Shown: positions 25,227-33,509, counted from the stretch's first letter. The stretch: 48,078 nucleotides of DNA from Myxococcales bacterium (GCA_016191785.1 JACPVJ010000060.1:1-48078); one strand, 5' to 3'. Program-made: numbers and translations. Notes: a model not told the origin generated them from the letters alone.

Positions 25227-25493
25227 ATGAAGTCGCGGGGAGTCTTCGTTGGGCTTGCAGTGGGGCTGGCGGTGTTGGGTGGGGCGTGCCACGCGACGGA
25301 AGCACAGCTTCGCTCGCGCGCGGCGTTCGACCTCAACTGTCCGAAAGACCAGCTCCAGATCACGGAAATCGACCGGCGCACGCGGGGGGTCCGCGCGTGC
25401 GGCCAGCAAGCGACGTACATCGAGTCGTGCGCGGGGTCCGACGGCTCGAAGTGCACCTGGGTGCTCAACACCGACAGCCGCCGCGAGCAGTGA
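25227..25493 (+). CDS. Small Cys-containing lipoprotein of a myxobacterial family
   Basis: An 88-residue protein. The signal MKSRGVFVGLAVGLAVLGGAC has a lipobox-like end with Cys at residue 21. The mature part is AAFDLNCPKDQLQI, then RTRGVRACGQQATYIESC, then KCTWVLN. I recall this CPxxQL...GVxxCGxxAxYxxxC pattern as recurrent in small myxobacterial proteins of unknown function. Four cysteines in the mature part could make two disulfides. The gene is covered in another frame by the extended Uma2 reading frame; codon pattern and signal peptide favour this frame in the overlapping part. Confidence 0.78.
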   Translation: MKSRGVFVGLAVGLAVLGGACHATEAQLRSRAAFDLNCPKDQLQITEIDRRTRGVRACGQQATYIESCAGSDGSKCTWVLNTDSRREQ

Positions 25494-25590
25494 GCGCGTT
25501 CCGGATCGAGGAGCAGGAGCCACGCTGACCACGGGGATCCCCAGCCTGGGACGCGACGAGCTCGAGTACCCGTCGCGCGACGGCCAGCCC

Positions 25591-26202
25591 ATGGCTGAGA
25601 CCGACGTGCATCGCGACGAGCTCGTGGCCGCCGTCGAGTCGCTCAAGGCGCGCTACGCCTCGCGGGACGACGTCTACGTCGCGGGGGACCTCTTGGTCTA
25701 CTACGAGGAGGGCAACTCGAAGGCACGCTTCGCGCCCGACGTCTTCGTCGTCTTCGGCGTGCCGAAGCGGCCGCGCCGGGTCTACAAGCTCTGGGAAGAG
25801 GGCATTGCGCCGGCGTTCGTGCTCGAGCTCAGCTCCCGCGGGACGTGGGTCGAGGACGCTGGAAACAAGAAGGCGCTGTGCGCCCGCTTCGGGGTGCAAG
25901 AGTACTTCTTGTTCGATACCGAGGCGGACTACCTCGACCCGCCGCTTCAGGGGTTCCGCCTGGAGGGCGGCGAGCTTCGGCGCTTCGAGCCGGACGAGCA
26001 CGGGGTGTTCGAGAGCAAGGTGCTCGGGCTGTTCCTGAAGCTGGAGGATCTGCGGCTCCGGATGATCGACGTCGTGACGGGCGAGGCGCTGCTTCGGCCG
26101 GAACAGCTCGAGCGGGCGCGACGAGAAGAGCGGGAGGCGAGGCTCGCGGCCGAAGCTGAGGTCGAGCGGCTGAGAGCCGAGCTCGCGAAGCGCGAAGGGT
26201 GA
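25591..26202 (+). CDS. Uma2 family putative endonuclease (DUF820-like)
   Basis: A protein of the Uma2/PD-(D/E)xK-like family. Nuclease core residues are recognisable in RFAPDVFVVFGV, then FVLELSSRGT and the Lys in AGNKKALCARFGVQEYFLFD. A C-terminal coiled coil rich in Arg and Glu (LERARREEREARLAAEAEVERLRAELAKRE-like) ends the chain. The first conventional start is the ATG at 25591. The family N-terminus PSLGRDELEYPSRDG lies in frame upstream, so translation may begin at a CTG at 25525, which has AGGAG 5 nt before it. Uma2 genes occur in many paralogous copies in myxobacteria, cyanobacteria and planctomycetes and have no established biological role. Confidence 0.85.
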   Translation: MAETDVHRDELVAAVESLKARYASRDDVYVAGDLLVYYEEGNSKARFAPDVFVVFGVPKRPRRVYKLWEEGIAPAFVLELSSRGTWVEDAGNKKALCARFGVQEYFLFDTEADYLDPPLQGFRLEGGELRRFEPDEHGVFESKVLGLFLKLEDLRLRMIDVVTGEALLRPEQLERARREEREARLAAEAEVERLRAELAKREG

Positions 26203-26220
26203 CCCGTCGGGCCCGTCGGG

Positions 26221-26382
26221 TCACTCGGCGCTGACTGCGTCGGCACAGCAACGGATGCCCACGAGCTCGCTCACGCCGGTGCGGCCAAGGGTTGCGTTGG
26301 CCGCGCAGCGAGCGTCGTCTGCCGACGATGCCACGCCCTGACCTGCAAGCCCGCCCGTTACTCGGGCAGCGTTGATCGAAAG
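26221..26382 (-). pseudogene. Possible remnant of a formylglycine-generating-enzyme (FGE/SUMF1) family gene
   Basis: The last 48-53 codons of a minus-strand frame read RVTGG...ADDARCAANATL...VGIRCCADA before a stop. This looks like the C-terminal end of FGE-sulfatase domain proteins, whose last strand typically reads GFRCC. No FGE core is upstream; the sequence runs into the four-helix-bundle gene. Small inverted repeats lie around it (for example 26199-26206/26217-26224). The 26203-26426 interval otherwise shows nothing I can support. Confidence 0.35.
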
Positions 26383-26426
26383 TCGCGCGGCGCCGCGAGG
26401 TGCGACGCCGGGCGGGGAATCGGCCT

Positions 26427-26750
26427 TCAGTGAGTCAGCTTCCAGAGGCAGGCGAGCAAGCGGTCGAGCTTTGCTGCGGCGGGCGCGAGCTCGCCCGGGC
26501 CGAAGTAGCCCCAGCCGACACCAGCGCGCAGCCCCACCAGCACCTCGCTGGTGCTGCCCGCGGCGGTCTGGTAGCGGCTGCGCCGATTGCCAGGATCGGA
26601 GTGGGCGCCTTCGCCCAAGTTGAACAAGAAGCTGTTGGTCGCGTCGCGCAACTGCTGGGCCAGCTTCCGGTCGTGGCGCTGAACCCGCCTGATGAGCGGG
26701 GCCACGGCGGCTTGGGCTTCGAGGGCGAGGTCGAGGGTGGAAAATCGCAT
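26427..26750 (-). CDS. Four-helix-bundle protein (23S rRNA intervening-sequence S23 family)
   Basis: A 107-residue all-helical protein. LALEAQAAVAPLIRRVQRHDRKLAQQLRDATNSFLFNLGEG, with the A-x-S/N-x-x-x-N-x-x-E/GEG pattern, is typical of the S23/four-helix-bundle family that is also found as ORFs inside 23S rRNA intervening sequences. Members form small pentameric bundles; biological function is unknown. The ATG at 26750 has AAAGGAG 7 nt upstream. That site overlaps the edge of a long hairpin (26761-26816), which could hide it in the mRNA. It lies antisense between plus-strand genes and may have inserted into an older gene. Confidence 0.88.
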   Translation of the reverse strand: MRFSTLDLALEAQAAVAPLIRRVQRHDRKLAQQLRDATNSFLFNLGEGAHSDPGNRRSRYQTAAGSTSEVLVGLRAGVGWGYFGPGELAPAAAKLDRLLACLWKLTH

Positions 26751-26760
26751 CGGTGAGCTC

Positions 26761-26816
26761 CTTTCGTCCGCCCGGCGGCGGGTCGCACGACCCGCCTGCC
26801 GACGGGCGGGCGAAAG
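26761..26816. repeat. Long imperfect inverted repeat upstream of the four-helix-bundle gene
   Basis: The arms CTTTCGTCCGCCCG...GGGTCG and its counterpart CGACCC...CGGGCGGGCGAAAG face each other across a short centre. They leave only a small internal loop difference. The left edge overlaps the ribosome-binding site of the minus-strand gene. Confidence 0.8.
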
Positions 26817-26861
26817 GACGAAGCGCGAGGGCTCTGCCCCAAGCGCAGCCGTGCGGGCGCA

Positions 26862-26885
26862 GTGCCAGCCCACACGGGCTGGCAC
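26862..26885. repeat. Perfect 10-bp inverted repeat (hairpin)
   Basis: GTGCCAGCCC and GGGCTGGCAC are separated by ACAC. It follows the longer inverted repeat by about 45 bp. No T-run follows on either strand, so it is not an obvious terminator. Confidence 0.85.
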
Positions 26886-26922
26886 GAGCCTGCTTCACCC
26901 GGCACCGCCCCCCGCCGCTCGC

Positions 26923-27000
26923 ACCGTCACCGTCGCCGCCGCCGTCGCCGTCACCGTCACCGCCGCCGTCACCGTCACTGCCGCAGGCACCATCACCGCC
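26923..27000. repeat. Degenerate CCGTCA/CCGTCG/CCGCCG hexamer array
   Basis: About 78 bp made of triplet and hexamer variants lies directly before the TetR operator. On the minus strand it would encode Gly-Asp repeats (DGDGGGDGDG), like the linkers of myxobacterial lipoproteins. The frame shows no intact gene. The gap 26751-27051 otherwise holds the two hairpins and the operator. Confidence 0.75.
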
Positions 27001-27030
27001 CCAGGCCCCGCACCTTGACGCCACCCATAT

Positions 27031-27050
27031 TAGAACGTACGTTCTAGAAC
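27031..27050. promoter_or_regulatory. Palindromic operator of the TetR-family gene
   Basis: A perfect 16-bp palindrome TAGAACGTACGTTCTA (27031-27046) overlaps a second perfect palindrome GTTCTAGAAC (27041-27050). It ends 1 bp before the start codon of the TetR gene. This matches the form of known TetR-family operators, so autorepression of the three-gene operon is likely. It is also strikingly AT-richer than its surroundings. Confidence 0.88.
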
Positions 27051-27051
27051 A

Positions 27052-27648
27052 ATGGGTCGCATTGCGAAATTCGACCGAGACGACCTGACCCGCGCCGCCC
27101 TCGAGCTGGCGGCCGAGCGCGGGCCCGGGGCGGTGACGGTGGCGGCCCTCTCGGCCGCCGTCGGCGCGCCCACCGGCAGCATCTACCACCGCTTCGAGAG
27201 CCGCGAGGCGCTCTTGGCCGAGATCTGGATGGACGTGGTCGAGAGCTTCCAGCATGGATTCATCGCTCGACTGGCAGAGGCCGACGACGTCCGGGGCGCG
27301 GCCGCGGCAGCGCGTTTCATGGCCGAGTGGGTGAAAGAGCATCCGCTCGAAGCGCGGCTCTTGCTGCTCCACCACCGAAAAGACTTCGTGAGCGGCAAGT
27401 GGCCGGCGAGCCTGGTCGAGCGCGCGGCGGCGCTCGAGCCGGCCATGGGCGCGGCGCTCGGCGGGTTCGCGAAGCGCGCGTTCGGCCGCGCGGATCGGGA
27501 GGTGATCGCGCGGGTGCGCTTCGCCTTGCTCGACGCGCCGTTCGGCGGGATCAAACCCTACGTGCAGGAGGGGAAGCCCTTGCCGCCGGGGTTCGACCAG
27601 ATGGTGACGGCGACGGTGCGCGCCGTCCTGGGAGGCAAGGCCCGATGA
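27052..27648 (+). CDS. TetR/AcrR family transcriptional regulator
   Basis: A 198-residue protein. The N-terminal helix-turn-helix is ALSAAVGAPTGSIYHRFESREALLAEIW at about residues 30-58, the signature of TetR proteins. The C-terminal two-thirds is the variable ligand-binding and dimerisation part (AARFMAEWVKEHPLEARLLLLHHRKDF). A perfect 16-bp palindrome immediately precedes the start, so it should repress its own operon. It is coupled by ATGA to a hotdog-fold gene and, after that, a SnoaL-like gene. The inducer is likely an acyl-CoA or other small hydrophobic molecule, judging by the neighbours (inference). Confidence 0.95.
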   Translation: MGRIAKFDRDDLTRAALELAAERGPGAVTVAALSAAVGAPTGSIYHRFESREALLAEIWMDVVESFQHGFIARLAEADDVRGAAAAARFMAEWVKEHPLEARLLLLHHRKDFVSGKWPASLVERAAALEPAMGAALGGFAKRAFGRADREVIARVRFALLDAPFGGIKPYVQEGKPLPPGFDQMVTATVRAVLGGKAR

Positions 27649-28544
27649 GCGTAGCGACGACGTTGGAGTTCGACCGGTCACCCTGGGCTGCGCGCTACAT
27701 GCTGCGCGGGGCGCTGCCGGTGCGCCGCTGCAGAAACTTCACCCCGCCGATCGTGGCGCGGTGGCGCGGGCACCGCGCGCGTCCGGCCGATCTGGCCGCG
27801 CTGTCCCTCGCGACAGGACTCCCGGCGGGGCCGGCGCTGTCGATCCTCTACCCCCACGTCTTCGGGTTCCGCCTGTCGATGGTGGTGCTGACGCACCCCG
27901 CGTTCCCGGTGCCGATCTGGGGCGTCGTCCAGACCCGCAACCACCTGATCTGCTGGCGCCCCTTCGACTTATGCGAGCCCCTCGATCTCGAGACCCGGGT
28001 GGCGGCGAGCCGGGTGCTCGGCAAAGGGCTCGAGGTGGATCTCGAGTGCGAGGTGCGTTCGGGCGCGGAGCGGGTCTTCAGCGGGGTCACGACGTTCTTC
28101 GCGCGGGGTCGCTTCGGCGAGGCGGGCCAACCGTCGCCGCTGGCGCGGGCCCCGGCCGAGTCGGGCGAGCGGGTGGCGCGATGGGTGATGCGCGACGACG
28201 CACACTTCCGCTTCGGTCGGTTCACCGGCGACTACAACGGCATCCACTTCTGGGACTGGTACGCGCGCCGCTTCCACTTTCGCCGAGCTCTGTACCACCC
28301 GCCTCGCGTGCTCGGGCAGTGCCTCGCGCGGTTGCCCGAGCCGCCGGCCGGCGCCACGCGCCTGGACGTGTGGTTGAAGGGCCCCGTGCCGCACGGCGCG
28401 GAGGTCGAGCTCGAAGCAGCGCAGCGCGACGGCGCTGCCACGACCTTCTCGCTGTTTGCGGGCGAGTCGCGCCCGAGCATCGTGGGGCGGTGGGGCGCCT
28501 TCGCCTCGACCGCTGGAGCATGGCCTGGAAGGGAGAGTGAGTGA
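27645..28544 (+). CDS. MaoC-like hotdog-fold protein (double hotdog)
   Basis: A 299-residue protein. The segment RFTGDYNGIHFWDWYARRFHFRRALYHPPRVLGQ at about residues 190-225 matches the hydratase-2/MaoC motif (GDxNxIH...A...GF...IxHG), but with a changed HG region (YHPPR). The N-terminal half (ILYPHVFGFRLSMVVLTHPAFPVPIWG) looks like a second, non-catalytic hotdog. These proteins act on acyl-CoA or acyl-ACP thioesters, usually as dehydratases. The altered motif makes activity uncertain. Coupled to the TetR gene by ATGA and to the SnoaL-like gene by a 1-bp gap. Confidence 0.85.
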   Translation: MSVATTLEFDRSPWAARYMLRGALPVRRCRNFTPPIVARWRGHRARPADLAALSLATGLPAGPALSILYPHVFGFRLSMVVLTHPAFPVPIWGVVQTRNHLICWRPFDLCEPLDLETRVAASRVLGKGLEVDLECEVRSGAERVFSGVTTFFARGRFGEAGQPSPLARAPAESGERVARWVMRDDAHFRFGRFTGDYNGIHFWDWYARRFHFRRALYHPPRVLGQCLARLPEPPAGATRLDVWLKGPVPHGAEVELEAAQRDGAATTFSLFAGESRPSIVGRWGAFASTAGAWPGRESE

Positions 28545-28545
28545 C

Positions 28546-28929
28546 ATGGACCGAGCCGAACGCGACGATTTGATCGAGAAGTTCCTTGGGGCGTGGACCG
28601 CGCAAGACGTCGATCGGGTGCTCGACTGCTACACCGACGACCTCTGCTATCGCGACCCGAACACGCGGGGCGCGGTCGAGGGGCGAGACGCCATGCGCCG
28701 CTACCTGACCAAGCTCTTCGCGGCGTGGCAGATGACCTGGGAGCGGCGCGAGGTGTTCGACCTGGCCGGGGCCGAGGGCGTGGCGTTCTTGTGGCGCGCG
28801 ACCTTTCGGCGACCCGGCAGCACGCAGGTGGTCGAGGCCGACGGCATGGACCTCGCTCTCTTGCGCGGGGACCGGCTCGCCCGAAACGACGTGTACTTCG
28901 ACCGCGCCGTGCTCGCGCCCTTCATGTAG
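28546..28929 (+). CDS. SnoaL/NTF2-like protein
   Basis: A 127-residue protein of the NTF2-like fold: DLIEKFLGAWTAQDVDRVLDCYTDDLCYRDPNTRGAVEGRDAMRRYLTKLF, then strands AFLWRATF and EADGMDLALLRGDRLARNDVYFD. Such proteins are small polyketide cyclases, isomerases or ligand binders. The start is the ATG at 28546, with GGGAG 10 nt upstream; a GTG three codons upstream is less well placed. It is the last gene of the TetR-controlled operon and probably acts on the same substrate as the hotdog protein. Confidence 0.88.
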   Translation: MDRAERDDLIEKFLGAWTAQDVDRVLDCYTDDLCYRDPNTRGAVEGRDAMRRYLTKLFAAWQMTWERREVFDLAGAEGVAFLWRATFRRPGSTQVVEADGMDLALLRGDRLARNDVYFDRAVLAPFM

Positions 28930-28970
28930 GGCGGGTGAGCGCCGGCCCTGGGCGTGGTACCTTGGACGCC

Positions 28971-29714
28971 ATGGTGCGCGCGGCGTTCCTGGCGCTCGGT
29001 CTCTCACTGGTGGGTTGTAGCGACGACGCGGGTGCTGGCGACGCGGAAGCCGGCCAGTGCTTGCCGGGCGAGCAGGTCGCCTGCGCGTGCCCCGGCGGCG
29101 CGTCGAAGGGCGCGCAGATCTGCGCCGACGACGGCAAGAGCTTCGGCGCGTGCCTGGGCTGCGCAAGCGGCGCAGGCGGAGGCGGCGGCTGGCCCGACGG
29201 CGGCGGCAGCGGCGGCTCGGGCGCCACCGGTGGAAGCTCCGGGGGCGCCGGCGGTGCCGGTGGTGCCGGGGGCGGGGTCGGTGGCAGCGGCGGCTCGGGC
29301 GCGGTGGCGGGCGCTCCCAGCGGTCCGCCCCAGGCCAAGCCGCCCGCGCCTCCGCCGGATGGATCCGCCGTGGTGAATCAGGTCGCCGCCGAGCACCCCG
29401 ATTGGCTCGCGGGGTCGTGCATCGATCAGGGCGGGAACAACCAGTTCCTGTTCGAGGTCGTCAAGCGACTGCGCAAGCTCGACAATCGCTGGGGGCTGAA
29501 CTGGAAACGCGGCAAGGTGGGGGACCTGTCGCAAGACGTGGTCGACTACCACTATGGCGAAGGCGTGAGCGAAGGCTCCACCGACGTGTACATCATCGAC
29601 ATGATCGGCGGGCACTGTGGCACCTCGCCGACCGCCGGCTGGCTCGACGTCACCCAGGCCACCCTGGCCAAGAACGAGATCGGGCGCTGGACGCTGGCGG
29701 GCCAGAGCCTCTGA
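28971..29714 (+). CDS. Lipoprotein with a Gly-rich linker and a conserved-looking C-terminal domain
   Basis: A 247-residue protein. The signal is MVRAAFLALGLSLVGC (Cys 16). Then comes a small Cys-rich unit (CLPGEQVACACPGGASKGAQIC, C..C..GC), a long Gly/Ser/Ala linker (about residues 65-110), a Pro-rich stretch, and a C-terminal domain of about 110 residues. That domain has WLAGSCIDQGG, RWGLNWKRG, LSQDVVDYHYGEG and VYIIDMIGGHCG. I do not recognise the domain. The SQDVVxYxxG and IDxIGGHCG segments look like conserved, possibly catalytic or binding motifs. It is separated by 41 bp from the SnoaL-like gene; relationship unknown. Confidence 0.82.
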   Translation: MVRAAFLALGLSLVGCSDDAGAGDAEAGQCLPGEQVACACPGGASKGAQICADDGKSFGACLGCASGAGGGGGWPDGGGSGGSGATGGSSGGAGGAGGAGGGVGGSGGSGAVAGAPSGPPQAKPPAPPPDGSAVVNQVAAEHPDWLAGSCIDQGGNNQFLFEVVKRLRKLDNRWGLNWKRGKVGDLSQDVVDYHYGEGVSEGSTDVYIIDMIGGHCGTSPTAGWLDVTQATLAKNEIGRWTLAGQSL

Positions 29715-29748
29715 CTCGAGCTTCACCCCTTCGGGCAGAACCCAAGGC

Positions 29749-30096
29749 TCACGCCGCGGCCCGCGTCTTCTTCGTTCGGGGCGGCAGCGTCGAGTACAGC
29801 TGGTCGAACAGGTACTCGGTGAGCAGGTTCTGGGACTTGTCGTCGATGTCCACGATGCGGTAGGCGACCAGCTCGTTCTTCAGCCGGATGCGCCGGAGCA
29901 GCACGCTCACCACACCGCCGTCGAGCAGCAGGTTGGCCGACACGTACTCGAAGGCGCTGTCCCGGATCCCTTTGGGCATGATGGCCAAGAGGCCGCTCTG
30001 CGAGAGCTCGACGCAGCGGGCCAGATACCGGGTCTTCCCGCGGCAAACGGCGATGGGGATGCTGGTCTGGGTGCGGGGGCTGACGCGACGCTCCAT
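29749..30096 (-). CDS. PilZ-domain protein (probable c-di-GMP receptor)
   Basis: A 115-residue protein that is nearly all PilZ domain. The c-di-GMP-binding RxxxR motif is RVSPR at residues 4-8, and the second motif (D/NxSxxG) is present as ELSQSGLLA. GGAGGA is 6 nt before the ATG. It follows gcvPA by 57 bp on the same strand, the place where gcvPB would often stand. PilZ proteins of this size bind c-di-GMP and act by protein-protein contact; the link to glycine cleavage, if any, is unclear. Confidence 0.88.
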   Translation of the reverse strand: MERRVSPRTQTSIPIAVCRGKTRYLARCVELSQSGLLAIMPKGIRDSAFEYVSANLLLDGGVVSVLLRRIRLKNELVAYRIVDIDDKSQNLLTEYLFDQLYSTLPPRTKKTRAAA

Positions 30097-30153
30097 GGTG
30101 TTCCTCCGGGGCTCACCCAGATCGACACGGCCCGCCCCGCGCCTTGCAGACGC

Positions 30154-31509
30154 TCAAACGGCGGCGAGCGCGCCCACGAAGCGGTCGAGCTCGGCCCGCG
30201 GGTGGAGCTCGGTCACGGCGATCAAGAGGCGGTTCTTCCACGCCGGGTTCACCCGACCGAGGTCGAAGCCTGCCAAGATCCCCTGGGACTCGAGCTTCTG
30301 GCAGAGCTCGGCGGCGGTGCCGCGCCGAACCTCGATGGCGAACTCGTTGAAGAACGGCGCGTCGGCGAACCCCGGACCGTAGGCGTCGAGCTCGAGGATG
30401 CGGCCGCGGAGGTAGGTGGCCTTGGCGAGGCACTGCTCGGCCACCGCGACGAACCCGCTCTTGCCCAAGAGGCTGGTGCGAATCGCGAGGGACAGCGCGA
30501 TCAGCCCCTGGTTGGTGCAGATGTTGCTGGTCGCGCGATCGCGCCGGATGTGCTGCTCGCGCGTCGAGAGGGTGAGCACGTACCCGCGGCGACCCGCCGC
30601 ATCGACGGTCTCGCCCGCGACGCGCCCGGGCAGCTGTTGCAGGTAGCTGCGATCGTGCCGACACGCGAAGAGCCCGACCCCGGGACCGCCGAAGTTCGGC
30701 GCGCACGCCAGGGGCTGACCTTCCCCGACCACGATGTCGGCGCCCTGGGCGCCCGGAGACTCGGCGATGGCCAGCGCGTAGGGCTCGGGGCAGGTGACGA
30801 TCAAGAGCGCGCCGTGGGCATGGGCCGCCTGGGCGAGGGGAGCGAGATCGGTGAGCGGCCCGAGGAAGCTCGGGTAGCCGACGATCACCGCGGCGACCTG
30901 GTCGGTGATCGACGCGGTGAGCGCGGTCAGACTCGCGCGCCCGTCGTTGCCGACCGGCACGTCGACCAGCCCCGGCGTCTCGTCCCCCGAGAGGTAGGTC
31001 GCGGTGCTGGCGCGGTAGTCGGGGTGGACGCAGCCCGAGACCAGGATCTTGCTGCGGCGCGTGAGCCGGCGCGCCATCAGCGCGGCCTCGGCGGTGGCGC
31101 TGGCGCCGTCGTACAGGCTCGCGTTGGCGAGCGGCAGCCCGTAGATCTCGCTGACGATGGTCTGAAACTCCCAGATCGCCTGGAGCGTGCCCTGCGCGAC
31201 CTCGGGCTGATAGGGCGTGTACGCGGTGTAGAACTCGCTGCGGAGCAAGAGCTGGTCGACCGCTGGAGGAATGTGATGGCTGTAGGCTCCGGCGCCCAGG
31301 AACGAGAGCATCCGCGCGCCCGTGTTCTTGGCATCGAGCGCGGACAGGTGAGCCATCAGTGCCGGCTCGTCGAGGGCGGCGGGCACGGTCAGCGCCGTCT
31401 TCAGCCGCGCCTCTTCCGGGATGGTCGAGAACAGGTCGTCGAGGCTAGTCTTGCCGATCACCGCGAGCATCTGCTCGATCTCGGCGGCCGTGTGGGGCAG
31501 ATATCGCAT
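30154..31509 (-). CDS. gcvPA: Glycine dehydrogenase (decarboxylating) subunit 1
   Basis: A 451-residue P-protein N-terminal subunit. It carries the family features MRYLPHTAAEIEQML, GAGAYSHHIPPAVDQLL, SEFYTAYTPYQPEVAQGTLQAIWEFQ, and the C-terminal TSNICTNQGLIAL. In the two-subunit P-protein the PLP-binding lysine is in subunit 2 (GcvPB), which is not encoded in this window. The ATG at 31509 overlaps the gcvH stop (TGATG). Subunit 1 alone is not expected to decarboxylate glycine, so a gcvPB elsewhere in the genome is expected. Confidence 0.96.
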   Translation of the reverse strand: MRYLPHTAAEIEQMLAVIGKTSLDDLFSTIPEEARLKTALTVPAALDEPALMAHLSALDAKNTGARMLSFLGAGAYSHHIPPAVDQLLLRSEFYTAYTPYQPEVAQGTLQAIWEFQTIVSEIYGLPLANASLYDGASATAEAALMARRLTRRSKILVSGCVHPDYRASTATYLSGDETPGLVDVPVGNDGRASLTALTASITDQVAAVIVGYPSFLGPLTDLAPLAQAAHAHGALLIVTCPEPYALAIAESPGAQGADIVVGEGQPLACAPNFGGPGVGLFACRHDRSYLQQLPGRVAGETVDAAGRRGYVLTLSTREQHIRRDRATSNICTNQGLIALSLAIRTSLLGKSGFVAVAEQCLAKATYLRGRILELDAYGPGFADAPFFNEFAIEVRRGTAAELCQKLESQGILAGFDLGRVNPAWKNRLLIAVTELHPRAELDRFVGALAAV

Positions 31510-31913
31510 CAGTGCGCGGACTCCGCGACGTGCTTGGCATAAGCCGCGGCGTCGAGCAGCGCGCCGCCCTCGGCGTCCCACTGGCTCGGCTCGATGGCGA
31601 TCATCCAGCCCTTGCCCCAGCAGTCCTCGTTCACCAGCTCGGGCTTGTTCTCGAGCTCGGCGTTGACGCGGGTGATCTTCCCGCTGATCGGGGCGAACAG
31701 GTCGCTCAGCGTCTTGACGCTCTCGATCGTGCCGAAGCCCTTGTGGGCGGCCACCACGTCACCCGCCTTGAGGTCGAGGTTGACCAGGGTGATGTCACCG
31801 AGCTGCTCGACGGCGAAGGCCGTGATGCCGATCAGCACCTCGTTGCCCTCGCGCTTCGCCCACTCGTGGTCCTTGGTGTACTTGCGGTCGTCCTTGACGT
31901 CGTTGTCGCTCAT
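31509..31913 (-). CDS. gcvH: Glycine cleavage system H protein
   Basis: A 134-residue lipoyl carrier. YTKDHEWAKREGNEVLIGIT, the lipoyl-lysine motif ESVKTLSDL (Lys 67), PISGKITRVN and the C-terminal GWMIAIEPSQWD are all typical. It shuttles the aminomethyl group from P-protein to T-protein in the cytoplasm. The ATG at 31913 is preferred over the GTG immediately before it because GGAG lies 5 nt upstream. The stop overlaps the gcvPA start; the gcvT stop is 15 bp upstream. Confidence 0.97.
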   Translation of the reverse strand: MSDNDVKDDRKYTKDHEWAKREGNEVLIGITAFAVEQLGDITLVNLDLKAGDVVAAHKGFGTIESVKTLSDLFAPISGKITRVNAELENKPELVNEDCWGKGWMIAIEPSQWDAEGGALLDAAAYAKHVAESAH

Positions 31914-31928
31914 CACATCTCCGTTGAA

Positions 31929-33044
<1,116 letters not shown>

Positions 33045-33103
33045 GGCCGACGGCGTACCGCGAACCCCTGGAGGCGGCTAGACCATTTGCCCCGCGGGCC
33101 TTT

Positions 33104-33466
33104 TCAGCTGCACTTGACCGAGACGTTGTGCGTGTGGCCGCTGCCCGCGTCGGTGGACTCGACGAACACGCTCTTGCCGGCCTTCAGGCTCGCGAAGTGG
33201 TTCGCGGTCAGCATCACCTCGTGGTCGTGGGCGCTCGAGCCCTTGATGCTGTAGGTCTTCTGCTGACCGGCCTCGAGGTCGGCGGCGGACACGCTCAAGC
33301 TGTGCCCGTGGTTGTTGGTCATGGTCGAGCTGCAGCTGCCCGTCGAGCCGCCGCCACCGCCGTCGCCGTCGTCGTCCCCGCCACAGCCGGTGTTGGTCGC
33401 GCCGAGCCCGAGCAGCGCCCCGGTGGCCGCCAGCGTCGAGCAAAGGAATTCCTTGCGTGTGAGCAT
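33104..33466 (-). CDS. Small His-containing lipoprotein
   Basis: A 120-residue protein. The signal MLTRKEFLCSTLAATGALLG has an R-K-x-F-L segment like a weak twin-arginine motif, then a lipobox-like NTGC, then an Asp/Gly linker. The mature part has several His residues (TNNHGHSLSVS, SSAHDHEVMLTANHF, GSGHTHNVSVKC) and two or three cysteines, which suggests metal binding, perhaps as a cupredoxin-like fold. AGGAGG precedes the ATG by 8 nt. Function is unknown. It stands alone between the gcv genes and the lipoprotein at 33510. Confidence 0.78.
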   Translation of the reverse strand: MLTRKEFLCSTLAATGALLGLGATNTGCGGDDDGDGGGGGSTGSCSSTMTNNHGHSLSVSAADLEAGQQKTYSIKGSSAHDHEVMLTANHFASLKAGKSVFVESTDAGSGHTHNVSVKCS

Positions 33467-33509
33467 CGTCCCGTCCTCCTGGCGGCAGGATACCAGGGGC
33501 CGGGCCGAC

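Noticed and set aside
26221..27681. Minus-strand open frame of 486 codons as a single gene
   Set aside because: It overlaps the four-helix-bundle and TetR genes and mixes unrelated segments. Only its last part may be an FGE remnant, reported separately at low confidence.
33045..33103. Glycine riboswitch before gcvT
   Set aside because: Only 59 bp separate gcvT from the upstream gene, too short for a glycine aptamer, and no conserved core is visible.
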